A program made the position numbers and the translations under genes. From Pseudocolwellia sp049933045 (GTDB taxonomy: Bacteria > Pseudomonadota > Gammaproteobacteria > Enterobacterales > Alteromonadaceae): a stretch of DNA of 64,000 nt. The stretch covers positions 2,046,001-2,110,000 of the forward strand of contig NZ_CP187926.1 of NCBI RefSeq assembly GCF_049933045.1, in the 5' to 3' direction. Positions 1-8,137 of this stretch are shown piece after piece. A model generated the notes under the pieces. It was not told where the DNA came from, did no database searches, and saw only the letters and a program-made list of their open reading frames with translations. Within the stretch, counting starts at the first letter, position 1. The number at the start of each line of letters is the position of its first letter.

Positions 1-2013
1 AATCAATTCTGATTCAATTCCGTATAAATCTACGTCTGACTGCTCGTATGCATAGATTGGGTAGGCATCATCTTCATGATCATGTCCCTCTTCATCATGA
101 TCATCTTCTTCAAAGATCTCACTAGTCAAACCTGTATTACGTTGATAGTAGTAATCATCTATACGATTATAAAAAGCACTAACAACAATACCTAAGTTTC
201 CTTCAAATTTTCTGAAGGTTAAATCAGCGCTTAAGCTTGTTTCAAGGTCAATGTCATTGCCAGATAATTCAACTTGACCACTTGCTTCATTTACTTGATA
301 TAAAGCGCCAAGTTCATAAGTACTTGTTCCTATATGTGCGCCATTTGAGAAGACTTCGCTCGCTGAAGGTGCGCGTTGAGAATAACCAAAAGATACACCT
401 AGGTTATACCCTTGCGTATAATTCCACACTACGCCTAAAGAAGTACTTACAGGTGTAAAAGATTGATCACTCAAATCATCTGTTAGTTCAAGAGTATTGT
501 CTAATGAACCAGCTTCAAGATTAACATGCTCTACTCTTGCTCCCACTTGTATTAATACATCATCAAAATGTTTTTCTTCTAACCAAGCTAAAGCCAACAT
601 AGTTGTATCGGAAGGAGGTGTGAATGCTTCTTCGCCAATGGCTTCAAAATCTGATGTTTTATAATGAAAAGTCAGAGCACCTTTCCAATCATTGATTGGT
701 GAATGGTAAAGGTCGAAACGCGATTCAAACATTTTATTTTTAAAGGTAGTGCCTATTTCACCATCTTCAATTTCTTGATGCATATAGTCGGTATAAGCTA
801 ATTTACTTGTAAGACGATGTACCCATTTATTATCAAAAGTTAAATCACTAAGAATTTGGTATCTGTCTTGTTCAACCTGGCTAAAAACTTCTTCTTCCTC
901 ATGCTCTTCTTCTTCGTGATCGTCTTCACCTTCTTCTTCATGGTGTTCATGGCCAGGTATTCCATATTTACGATCTAAATAACCGTAAGAGAACCCAATA
1001 AAGCCATTATCAACAATATAGCTAGAGCCAACAGTGAAGCCTTTAGCTCTTGAAGATGAATTATCTAAAGTATCAGATTGCTCTTCTTCGTGATCTTCCT
1101 CTTCTTCATGTTCTTCTTCATTACTGAAAGAAGAAGGTAGATTATAATCATTAGATTCACGATAAAAAGCATCTACATGAAAAGCAACGGCTGCATCATT
1201 ATCAAGATCAACACCTGTATTAATGTTAATAGAAGCTTCATTTTCGTCAGCCACATCATTATGTTTAACAAAGTAATCTACTTGATTGTCAGTGTTTGTT
1301 GGTATTCTGTTATCAACAACATTCACTACACCACCAATAGCTCCACTTCCATAAAATAAGGTCGCAGGACCACGTAATACTTCAATTTGTGTTGCGGTAC
1401 TGGCATCAGCCGAAACAACATGGTCTGGTCCTACACGTGATGCATCACCTACATCTAAACCATTTTGTGTGATCATTACACGGGGTCCATCTAAACCACG
1501 AATAATAGGACTACTTGAAACTGGACCATAATAGCTAGAATGAATACCTAACTCACCTTTCAAAGTATCGCCAAGTGTTGAAGCTTGTTTTAATCGCAGT
1601 TCATCACTTGATAAAACATTAATAGGCAGTGCTGATTCAATGGAAGATGCATGTAATGGTGTTGCATAAACATCTATATTTTCCATAACGCTATTATTTA
1701 AAGTAAAAACTAAGTCAGATACGTTGTCGCTTTTAACACTTACATATTCTGAAGAATGACTGTAGTTTTTGGCTGCAATATGTAGCTCATATTCACCCGC
1801 ATCAACACTTAATAACTCAAAGCCACCTTGTTCATCGGTAAGTACTTTTTTGTTAGTGTGATTAATACTAATTTCAGTATTAATCACAGGTTTGCCACGC
1901 GAGTTAATGACTTTACCTGAAATTGTTTGTGCGAAAGTTTGAGGTATAACTAGCATACCGATAGTACAACACGACAACTTAAAAGCTGCGCTACGTTTAT
2001 TAAAAAATGTCAT
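1..2013 (-). CDS. znuD: ZnuD-like TonB-dependent outer-membrane receptor (3' end beyond window)
   Basis: The frame is open from an ATG at 2013 down to base 1, so the C-terminal part of the barrel is missing. A signal peptide (about residues 1-28, ending TFA-Q) is followed by a carboxypeptidase-regulatory-like domain and a TonB plug with IIRGLDGPRV and RGPATLFYGSGAIGG motifs. Three predicted loop segments are strongly His/Glu/Asp-rich (coded by about 1081-1122, 889-953 and 62-116), for example HEEEEDHEEE. Such loops are the hallmark of ZnuD-type zinc receptors. A CxxC protein gene and two Zur-like boxes lie upstream, so zinc-starvation induction is likely. Substrate is inferred; other divalent metals such as copper or nickel are possible. 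TonB-receptor identity is certain. Confidence 0.85.
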   Translation of the reverse strand, partial: MTFFNKRSAAFKLSCCTIGMLVIPQTFAQTISGKVINSRGKPVINTEISINHTNKKVLTDEQGGFELLSVDAGEYELHIAAKNYSHSSEYVSVKSDNVSDLVFTLNNSVMENIDVYATPLHASSIESALPINVLSSDELRLKQASTLGDTLKGELGIHSSYYGPVSSSPIIRGLDGPRVMITQNGLDVGDASRVGPDHVVSADASTATQIEVLRGPATLFYGSGAIGGVVNVVDNRIPTNTDNQVDYFVKHNDVADENEASININTGVDLDNDAAVAFHVDAFYRESNDYNLPSSFSNEEEHEEEEDHEEEQSDTLDNSSSRAKGFTVGSSYIVDNGFIGFSYGYLDRKYGIPGHEHHEEEGEDDHEEEEHEEEEVFSQVEQDRYQILSDLTFDNKWVHRLTSKLAYTDYMHQEIEDGEIGTTFKNKMFESRFDLYHSPINDWKGALTFHYKTSDFEAIGEEAFTPPSDTTMLALAWLEEKHFDDVLIQVGARVEHVNLEAGSLDNTLELTDDLSDQSFTPVSTSLGVVWNYTQGYNLGVSFGYSQRAPSASEVFSNGAHIGTSTYELGALYQVNEASGQVELSGNDIDLETSLSADLTFRKFEGNLGIVVSAFYNRIDDYYYQRNTGLTSEIFEEDDHDEEGHDHEDDAYPIYAYEQSDVDLYGIESELI

Positions 2014-2256
2014 TGGATGTTCCTGTGAACTCGAAAATTAATAATGCACCAAATTCATAATATTTTGTGTTTGTTAAAATAAAAACTGAGATGAAATACA
2101 CAATAGCAAAAGCCATAGGCATTAAAGCTCAATTTGAACTACGTGATTTAACACGTATTACTGCTCAAATAATTATAAAATTAGTATTAACATGTCACAT
2201 AAACTGACATGGAAAATATAAAAAAACATGATGGTCACTGTAGTTATACAGTGAAA

Positions 2257-2589
2257 CTACGAGTAAACAGGAGGTGCTCTTAAGGGAGGTGTTACTGAAT
2301 TGTTTGCATGAAAGGTAACCGGGTAAACATGTGGTACATATGCAGAATAACGAGAGATAAACTGTTGGCTTATTCCTATATTATTATCAATATCGTCGAT
2401 ATATTGTTGGCATAAACTACAATGTTGTTCCGCAGCAATATTCGATACATCACCTTTAGCTAAATTGTAATGCTCTCCATGACTAATAAATGAAAATAGC
2501 ATCGCAAAAACTAATAACGCAGGTACAAAAACCTGACGCGTATTAATGCGTTGTATCTTATTTAATGAGTTTAGGAATTGGTTCATCAA
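2257..2589 (-). CDS. Small CxxC membrane protein of zinc-uptake locus (DUF2946-like)
   Basis: This 110-residue protein has one hydrophobic segment at about residues 21-38, then a HCSLC motif (CxxC) and a C-terminal RAPP motif. That pattern resembles DUF2946-type proteins, which are often encoded just before TonB receptors and sometimes labelled zinc chaperones. It precedes the ZnuD-like receptor by 243 bases on the same strand. Its start lies 30 bases from a pair of Zur-like boxes, so it is probably the first gene of a zinc-responsive operon. The His plus two Cys residues could bind metal, but no function is shown by sequence alone. Confidence 0.7.
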   Translation of the reverse strand: MMNQFLNSLNKIQRINTRQVFVPALLVFAMLFSFISHGEHYNLAKGDVSNIAAEQHCSLCQQYIDDIDNNIGISQQFISRYSAYVPHVYPVTFHANNSVTPPLRAPPVYS

Positions 2590-2619
2590 AGCAGTAAATT
2601 TAAGGTCTATAATTTGAAT

Positions 2620-2649
2620 GTGATACTATAACATACGTTATAATATCAC
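2620..2649 (-). promoter_or_regulatory. Two adjacent Zur-type operator boxes
   Basis: Two 13-base palindromic boxes, GTGATACTATAAC (2620-2632) and GTTATAATATCAC (2637-2649), are separated by 4 bases. Each differs at one position from the gammaproteobacterial Zur core GTTATAnTATAAC. Together they form a near-perfect larger palindrome. They lie directly upstream of the CxxC protein and the ZnuD-like receptor, the expected place for zinc-dependent repression. Confidence 0.75.
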
Positions 2650-2908
2650 AAGTACTGTGTGCCTTTTATTACAATAATGTGAACACTCATAGGCGATTAT
2701 TAAGCACTTCAGTTTTTGATATAGTTTTAGTCATTTCCCCTCTTGTTTACATATTAAAAAAAATTTACTAAAAATATCTACTAATAATTTATAGCCTTCA
2801 TGTATTGCTGGACGATTAGCTCCAAAATGGAGACGTTTAGACGTATTTAAACTCATATCTCTTTATATAATTTCCACAATGAAATTACCTACATATTAGA
2901 AAAAGAAA
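2650..2908. other. Intergenic region between zinc operon and pagL-like gene
   Basis: This AT-rich region separates two divergent genes and must hold the promoter of the rightward pagL-like gene and probably the upstream part of the zinc-operon promoter. I see no further gene and no strong terminator. No single promoter stands out enough to call. Confidence 0.5.
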
Positions 2909-3457
2909 ATGAACACCTTAAAAGCAATAAAATTAACAATCTTGGCATTACTTATAGCAACAGGTTTGCAATCACCTACAGTACAAGCAAATAGCAATGT
3001 CATTGCTGTGAATTATATTCATGGCGAAAGCGATGTAGACGGTATTAAAATCGCTTATCAACGACATATCGACTATTTAAAGCAGTTTTCTTCAAAGCTA
3101 AATCTTTACTTCGAAACGAGTATAAACTTTTGGGAATATGGTGCTGAAAACAAACATGATACAAACTTCGTTTTAGCTATGTCGCCAGTAGTACGTTATC
3201 AAATAAGTAGCACTTATAACAATCCACTTTATGCTGAGTTTGGTATAGGTATATCTTTACTCGACGATACGCAATTTGCAGGAAAAAATGTAAGTACCCA
3301 TTATCAATTTGAAGACAGGTTAGGTTTAGTTTATAAATTTGGTAAAAGTAGAAAAGACAGTATTGCCTTACGTTATTTACATTACTCAAATGCGTGCTTT
3401 AAAAGCCCTAACCCAGGATTGGATTTTATAAGCTTTTCATATAGTACAACAATATAA
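2909..3457 (+). CDS. pagL: PagL-like lipid A 3-O-deacylase
   Basis: The 182-residue protein starts with a signal peptide (about residues 1-28, cut after VQA) and continues as a small beta-barrel. The C-terminal RYLHYSNACFKSPNPG stretch matches the acyloxyacyl-hydrolase/PagL signature with the catalytic His-x-Ser (His158, Ser160). PagL enzymes sit in the outer membrane and remove the 3-O acyl chain from lipid A. In Pseudomonas aeruginosa PagL the third catalytic residue is Glu, 14 residues after the His; here that place is Asp172. The length fits the family. It is monocistronic and ends before a bidirectional terminator. Confidence 0.85.
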   Translation: MNTLKAIKLTILALLIATGLQSPTVQANSNVIAVNYIHGESDVDGIKIAYQRHIDYLKQFSSKLNLYFETSINFWEYGAENKHDTNFVLAMSPVVRYQISSTYNNPLYAEFGIGISLLDDTQFAGKNVSTHYQFEDRLGLVYKFGKSRKDSIALRYLHYSNACFKSPNPGLDFISFSYSTTI

Positions 3458-3528
3458 GTCACGTAAGCTGTTAAAGTCATATTTGATTGCAGTGATCACC
3501 TGTCTCAGTAAGTCATTAGGTAAATACA

Positions 3529-3566
3529 AAAAAACGAACACAAGATTAACTTGTATTCGTTTTTTA
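3529..3566. terminator. Bidirectional terminator between pagL-like and GST genes
   Basis: A 16-base stem with one mismatch (AAAAAACGAACACAAG against CTTGTATTCGTTTTTT) and a 5-base loop carries A and T runs on its two sides. It lies between two converging genes and can serve both. Confidence 0.8.
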
Positions 3567-3602
3567 GATTTTTAGGTTTTTAAAGTGTAGCTTACAACTT
3601 AA

Positions 3603-4175
3603 CTAGCTAGTTTTATCGGGGCTTGTTGCATCAAACAATTCCCAAGTATGAATCGTCGATAAAAACTCATTTAAAGCTGAAAACGCTTCTAGTGAGAAAC
3701 GCTTACGAAATACACCCCAAGCTAAGAAACACGCTAAGCGAAGTTGTCCGTCAGAGTATTTGTGCTCAGCAATAGTTGTTGAACTTATGATTGTATTAAG
3801 TTCTTCTAAACACGCATTTACACGGTTTTTTTGGCGTAACATGTAGTCGTTATTTTCAGGCGTAACACCACTGTTGCCAAGAATAAATAAATTAATTTCG
3901 GAATCAAGCGCTGTATTAGCTAGCGCAAATAAATCAAAGTCTGCAACATCAACAAAGCCCGCTTGACCACTCTTTTGTTTAATATGCAGTAAAATACTGC
4001 TTGAGTCAGATAACGTTAAATCACCATCTTGTAAAAAAGGCACTTTCTTTGCCGGTGACTTTTCACTACTACTTGCATAGTCGGTATCAACAAATTCAAA
4101 ATCGATGTTAGCGCTTAATAAAGCAATGCGACAATGTCTTACAAACGGTGATGTGTAGCTGCCATACAAGATCAT
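3603..4175 (-). CDS. Glutathione S-transferase family protein
   Basis: The 190-residue protein begins with a thioredoxin-like GST N-domain: a SPFVRHCRIAL helix start, the KKVPFL stretch with the cis-proline, and LSDSSSILLHI, whose acidic/Ser pair normally contacts the glutathione gamma-glutamyl group. A helical C-domain follows from about residue 80. GSTs of this type are cytosolic and conjugate or isomerise electrophiles with glutathione; the substrate cannot be read here. It appears monocistronic, downstream of sbcDC on the same strand but separated from it by hairpins. Confidence 0.8.
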   Translation of the reverse strand: MILYGSYTSPFVRHCRIALLSANIDFEFVDTDYASSSEKSPAKKVPFLQDGDLTLSDSSSILLHIKQKSGQAGFVDVADFDLFALANTALDSEINLFILGNSGVTPENNDYMLRQKNRVNACLEELNTIISSTTIAEHKYSDGQLRLACFLAWGVFRKRFSLEAFSALNEFLSTIHTWELFDATSPDKTS

Positions 4176-4239
4176 ATTTTTACCTTAATTATAGAATGAG
4201 ATAGAAGAATGAATAAGAAGTTATGCTTCTTTAGTTAAT

Positions 4240-4264
4240 TTGAGCTTAACTCAGTTAAGCTCAA
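4240..4264 (-). terminator. Perfect 11-bp hairpin downstream of sbcC
   Basis: TTGAGCTTAAC pairs perfectly with GTTAAGCTCAA across a 3-base loop. The following bases on the minus strand are A/T-rich but lack a clear T-run, so termination is plausible but not certain. Confidence 0.4.
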
Positions 4265-4276
4265 TTAAAATCGGGT

Positions 4277-4319
4277 TCAAATCGACATGTAAAGTACGTT
4301 AGTTTATATGTCGATTTGA
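4277..4319. repeat. 17-bp inverted repeat with 9-base loop
   Basis: TCAAATCGACATGTAAA and TTTATATGTCGATTTGA pair with one mismatch. No T-run follows on either strand. The site lies between sbcC (stop at 4394) and the 11-bp hairpin. It may be a processing or 3'-end structure of the sbcDC transcript. Confidence 0.5.
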
Positions 4320-4393
4320 CCTTGATTGATTGTTCAACAAAATCAGTTAATAGTCCATCGATTAATAATCTCTCAATTAATCCTCTGGTAATA

Positions 4394-7300
4394 TTAATTG
4401 GGTAAAAACTTAAATTGATCATCTAATTCGCTGATACCTAAACCACTAACTTTCTTCACTTCAATTTGTACGGCAATACGTTGTTTAAGTGTTTCAATAT
4501 GACTGATAACACCTATGGTTTTTCCACTAGCATTTAAGTTATCTAAAGCATCTAACGCCATTTCTAACGTATCGTTATCTAACGTGCCAAAACCTTCATC
4601 TAAAAACAGTGAATCGATACTTGTTTTAGCGCTAACTAAGTCAGACAAAGCTAAGGCTAAAGCTAAGCTTACTAAGAAGCTTTCACCGCCTGATAACGTT
4701 TTAGTATCACGCACTGTATCAGCTTGCCATGTATCAATAACTTCAAGTGCTAAGGTATCTTGCTCTTGTCGCTGTAACTGATAACGTCCGTGAAGCTTAA
4801 CGAGTTGTTGATTAGCTAAGTACACCAAGTGAGCAAGAGTTAATCCTTGAGCGAAACTTCTGAATTTACCACCATCTCTTGAACCAACTAAACCATTTAA
4901 GTGAGCTAAATCATCAACAGTTTTTTGTTTCTCTATAATTTCGTCTAATAAAGCTTGTTGCTGAATTTTAAGTTTTTTGTCTTGTGTTAAATGCTCAGTT
5001 TTTTGGCCCAGTAACAATTGGGTTTGCTTCAACTGTTCAGTTAATAGTGCAAGTTCTTGTTCTACTTTTTCACTATCAAAGTCTTTAATGCCTTTTTCTA
5101 GCAATTCAGCTTTTTGTTTATTCAACTCTTCTAATGTTTCGTTATGTTGACTCATTAAAATTTGTGACTGCTGCTTATCTCGCTGTAAAATTTCTTTAAG
5201 CTCAACTAAAGTATTACGTTGTTCTTCTGTCATTAACGCATTTTTGAAGGCGGTTTCATCTTCAAACATACTTTTTTCAAGGGCTAATACAAAGGTTTCT
5301 ATCGCTGCTTTTTGTTCAATGTCTAATAGCGCATATTGCTCATTACTGGCTTTGTATTCACCTTCAATACTCTGGAACTTTTTAACGAAGTCATTATATT
5401 TAGTTTGTAACTCAGTAAAAGCAACTTGCTCAAGCTTACGTTGCTCTGCGATCTCGCCTCTAACTTGGCTAACCGCTTGCTTTGCAAATAAAGATATTCT
5501 CTGCTCTGAAGCTTTTGTAAACTCTTCTAGCAAGGCTTCTTTTTGAGTGGTTAACTGAGTAAGTTCTTGCTGTGTTTGCTGCTGTTGGCCGTTCACTATA
5601 GCGATTTGCTTTTCGCATTCACTCAGTTGTTCTTTTGTTTGATTTACTTGCAACACATGTTGTTGATAAACAGATACTTGTTCTGATTGTGTGATTAACC
5701 AAGCTTCTACTTGTTCAATCGCAGGCAATGTTAACCCTATTGAATTAAAGTCGACACTCAAGGCTTGTAAGCTTTGATTTACGTTGTCGTTTTGTTGAGA
5801 TATTTGTTGATTAAGTACTGATTTATTTTCGCTGTGATCAGCTATTTTTTTATCTAAAGCCGTTAACGCACCCGTACCTTCAAGCTGCTGTTTTTCTAAC
5901 GTATGTAATTCGTTCTGAATTGAATTGAATGACTGAGTAAGTTGATTAAGCTGATTAACTAACTGACTTATTTGTTGTAATTCAGCATCGTTATTATTAA
6001 GGGTTTGCTCAATCACTTGATAATCTTTTAGCTCACACATCAGGCCAATAGCCATGCGTTGTTTAGACCATTGATCGATTAATGCATTTTGCTCTGTTAC
6101 TTTATCAGCAAGATCTTTTTCAGCTGAGGATAAGTTAGTTTCGATTTTGGCTTTTTCTAAATTAAGTTGTGTTCCACTGTCTTTAACTTGTTCTACCGCG
6201 ATTTTTAATTGATTAAAGCGTGCTTGCGTTTCGTTTTGCTCAATACTTTTATACTGTTCAATGGCTGGATGTTCAAACGAGCCACATAACGGACAAGCTT
6301 CACCTGCTTGTAAATTATTACGATGTTCGGTTAGTTCTACAATTTTTTTCTGTTGATTTAAAATGGTTTCAACATCTTTAAATTGTCGGTTTTTATTTTT
6401 ATATTCAATTCTTAATTGCACTAACTGAACATCAAAATTACTTATAGATTGTTTAAAGCCTTGCTTGCTTTGAAGTACTTGTTCAATAGTTTGTTGCAAC
6501 ACCGAAAAACGTTGTGCACATTGCATAATTTGCGCTTGAACATTTTGGTTGTTTTGTAAAAAACCTAATCTTTCATTTAAAAGCTGTTCACCCTCTTCAA
6601 TCGGATTATTGCTGTTAGTAACCGCTTCTTGTGTTTTCGGGTTTTGTTGTAGTAACTCGAATTTGTTTTGTATTACTTGTTCAAGCTTCGTTCTAACCTC
6701 ATTGTATTTATTATTCGCTTGCTGGTTAGTTTGTACTTGGTTGTCTTTTTGTACTAAAAACAGTTCTGCTTGCTCAACATTATTTTTCTGCTGTTGAGTC
6801 AATTCTGCAATGGCTTTGTTTACGCTATTAATATGCTGAAATTGATTTTTCCATAACGGAAGCTTTTCAGGCAAGGTACTTAATGATGAGTTTTCTTCAA
6901 TAAACTGTGACGAAACACTAATACTTTCTTTAAAAGCTGTTACTTGATTTTCATGTGTTTGACGTTCGTTATTTTGTTTATTAAGGGTTAAAGCAAATTC
7001 TTCAAGCTTTTTACTTACACTTTCACCTTGTTTAGTAATTTGCGCTATTTCACCATCAAGAGGGATAATTTTTTCAACAATCAAACTTTCAGTTGCTACT
7101 CGCTCAGCTTCTGTTTTTTGTTGAAGTGTTTTTAAATCCTCAAGTTGGCTTTCAGTATGCTTAGCGTCTTTTTGTGCAAAAGCGAGTTGATGCTTTAGCT
7201 TTTCTCTAGCCGCTTTTTGCGCAACAAATTGTTTAACAGTACGTTCTTTTAATTCATGATATGTGCGTAAACGCTCTGCAGGCTCTGAGGCTTTTAATTG

Positions 7301-8137
7301 TGCTAATTCATGCTGTGAGCTTTTTTCTTTTGCTTCACTTTGAGTAAAAAGATCAGTGGCTTTTGTTAATTTTAATGTGGTTTCGTTAAAGCTAGTTGCC
7401 CACGTTTTAGCTTGTTGAGACAAAGCGAATTCTTGTTGAAGCACAAACTCTTTGTTGTTACTGGTTTGAATGTCTTTTTCAATCGCCGATATTTCATCGT
7501 CTGATAGTAACGTAACGCCCTTACTCTGTGCTTGTAATAGCTTTAATGCATCGTTTTCAGCTTTGTGTTGTTCGAATACTTTTTGAGAAACAATACCGTA
7601 AATCTCTGTGCCCGTTAGTTCTTCTAATAGTTCAGCTCGGTCTTTCGCTGGAGCATTTAAAAATGCAGCAAAGTCTCCTTGCGATAACATCATAGATTTT
7701 GTAAATCGAGGGAAATCTAAACCTGTTATATTTGCAATTTCAGTTCGTACGGTTTGTAGTTTTTCAGCTAATATTTCGCCATCTAGTGTGGCTAACTCAG
7801 CTTTCGCGGCTTGTAAATTACCATCGACTTTACCTTTGGCTTTACGTTGGCTCCAAAAAGCACGGTAACCTTTACCCTTTACTTCAAACTCAACTTCAGC
7901 CAAACAAGTTGCTGTATGTCGCGTCATTAATTGATTTTGATTATCAGAGACCGTTAAGCGTGGAGTTCGGTGATAAAGGGCTAAACATATCGCGTCTAAA
8001 ATCGTAGTTTTACCTGCACCAGTTTGACCTGTAATAGCAAATAAAGCATTGTCTTTAAAAGGGCTTTGGGTGAAATCAATTTTCCACTCGCCTTTTAACG
8101 AGTTAATATTTTGAAAGCGTAAACTTAAAATTCTCAT
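4394..8137 (-). CDS. sbcC: Exonuclease subunit SbcC (Rad50-like ATPase)
   Basis: SbcC is the ATPase arm of the SbcCD nuclease, which cleaves DNA hairpins and processes double-strand ends. The 1247-residue protein has the expected split layout. The N-lobe carries Walker A GQTGAGKTT (residues 37-45). Long coiled coils rich in Gln, Glu and Lys are interrupted by a zinc hook CPLC (Cys615 and Cys618). The C-lobe carries the ABC signature LSGGES (1148-1153) and Walker B FLDEGFGTLD. Its ATG overlaps the sbcD stop by 4 bases, so the pair is translationally coupled. Length and motifs are intact. Confidence 0.97.
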   Translation of the reverse strand: MRILSLRFQNINSLKGEWKIDFTQSPFKDNALFAITGQTGAGKTTILDAICLALYHRTPRLTVSDNQNQLMTRHTATCLAEVEFEVKGKGYRAFWSQRKAKGKVDGNLQAAKAELATLDGEILAEKLQTVRTEIANITGLDFPRFTKSMMLSQGDFAAFLNAPAKDRAELLEELTGTEIYGIVSQKVFEQHKAENDALKLLQAQSKGVTLLSDDEISAIEKDIQTSNNKEFVLQQEFALSQQAKTWATSFNETTLKLTKATDLFTQSEAKEKSSQHELAQLKASEPAERLRTYHELKERTVKQFVAQKAAREKLKHQLAFAQKDAKHTESQLEDLKTLQQKTEAERVATESLIVEKIIPLDGEIAQITKQGESVSKKLEEFALTLNKQNNERQTHENQVTAFKESISVSSQFIEENSSLSTLPEKLPLWKNQFQHINSVNKAIAELTQQQKNNVEQAELFLVQKDNQVQTNQQANNKYNEVRTKLEQVIQNKFELLQQNPKTQEAVTNSNNPIEEGEQLLNERLGFLQNNQNVQAQIMQCAQRFSVLQQTIEQVLQSKQGFKQSISNFDVQLVQLRIEYKNKNRQFKDVETILNQQKKIVELTEHRNNLQAGEACPLCGSFEHPAIEQYKSIEQNETQARFNQLKIAVEQVKDSGTQLNLEKAKIETNLSSAEKDLADKVTEQNALIDQWSKQRMAIGLMCELKDYQVIEQTLNNNDAELQQISQLVNQLNQLTQSFNSIQNELHTLEKQQLEGTGALTALDKKIADHSENKSVLNQQISQQNDNVNQSLQALSVDFNSIGLTLPAIEQVEAWLITQSEQVSVYQQHVLQVNQTKEQLSECEKQIAIVNGQQQQTQQELTQLTTQKEALLEEFTKASEQRISLFAKQAVSQVRGEIAEQRKLEQVAFTELQTKYNDFVKKFQSIEGEYKASNEQYALLDIEQKAAIETFVLALEKSMFEDETAFKNALMTEEQRNTLVELKEILQRDKQQSQILMSQHNETLEELNKQKAELLEKGIKDFDSEKVEQELALLTEQLKQTQLLLGQKTEHLTQDKKLKIQQQALLDEIIEKQKTVDDLAHLNGLVGSRDGGKFRSFAQGLTLAHLVYLANQQLVKLHGRYQLQRQEQDTLALEVIDTWQADTVRDTKTLSGGESFLVSLALALALSDLVSAKTSIDSLFLDEGFGTLDNDTLEMALDALDNLNASGKTIGVISHIETLKQRIAVQIEVKKVSGLGISELDDQFKFLPN

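Noticed and set aside
889..1359. Possible rightward small genes opposite the TonB receptor
   Set aside because: They are opposite-strand shadows of the receptor's repetitive acidic codons and have no ribosome sites.
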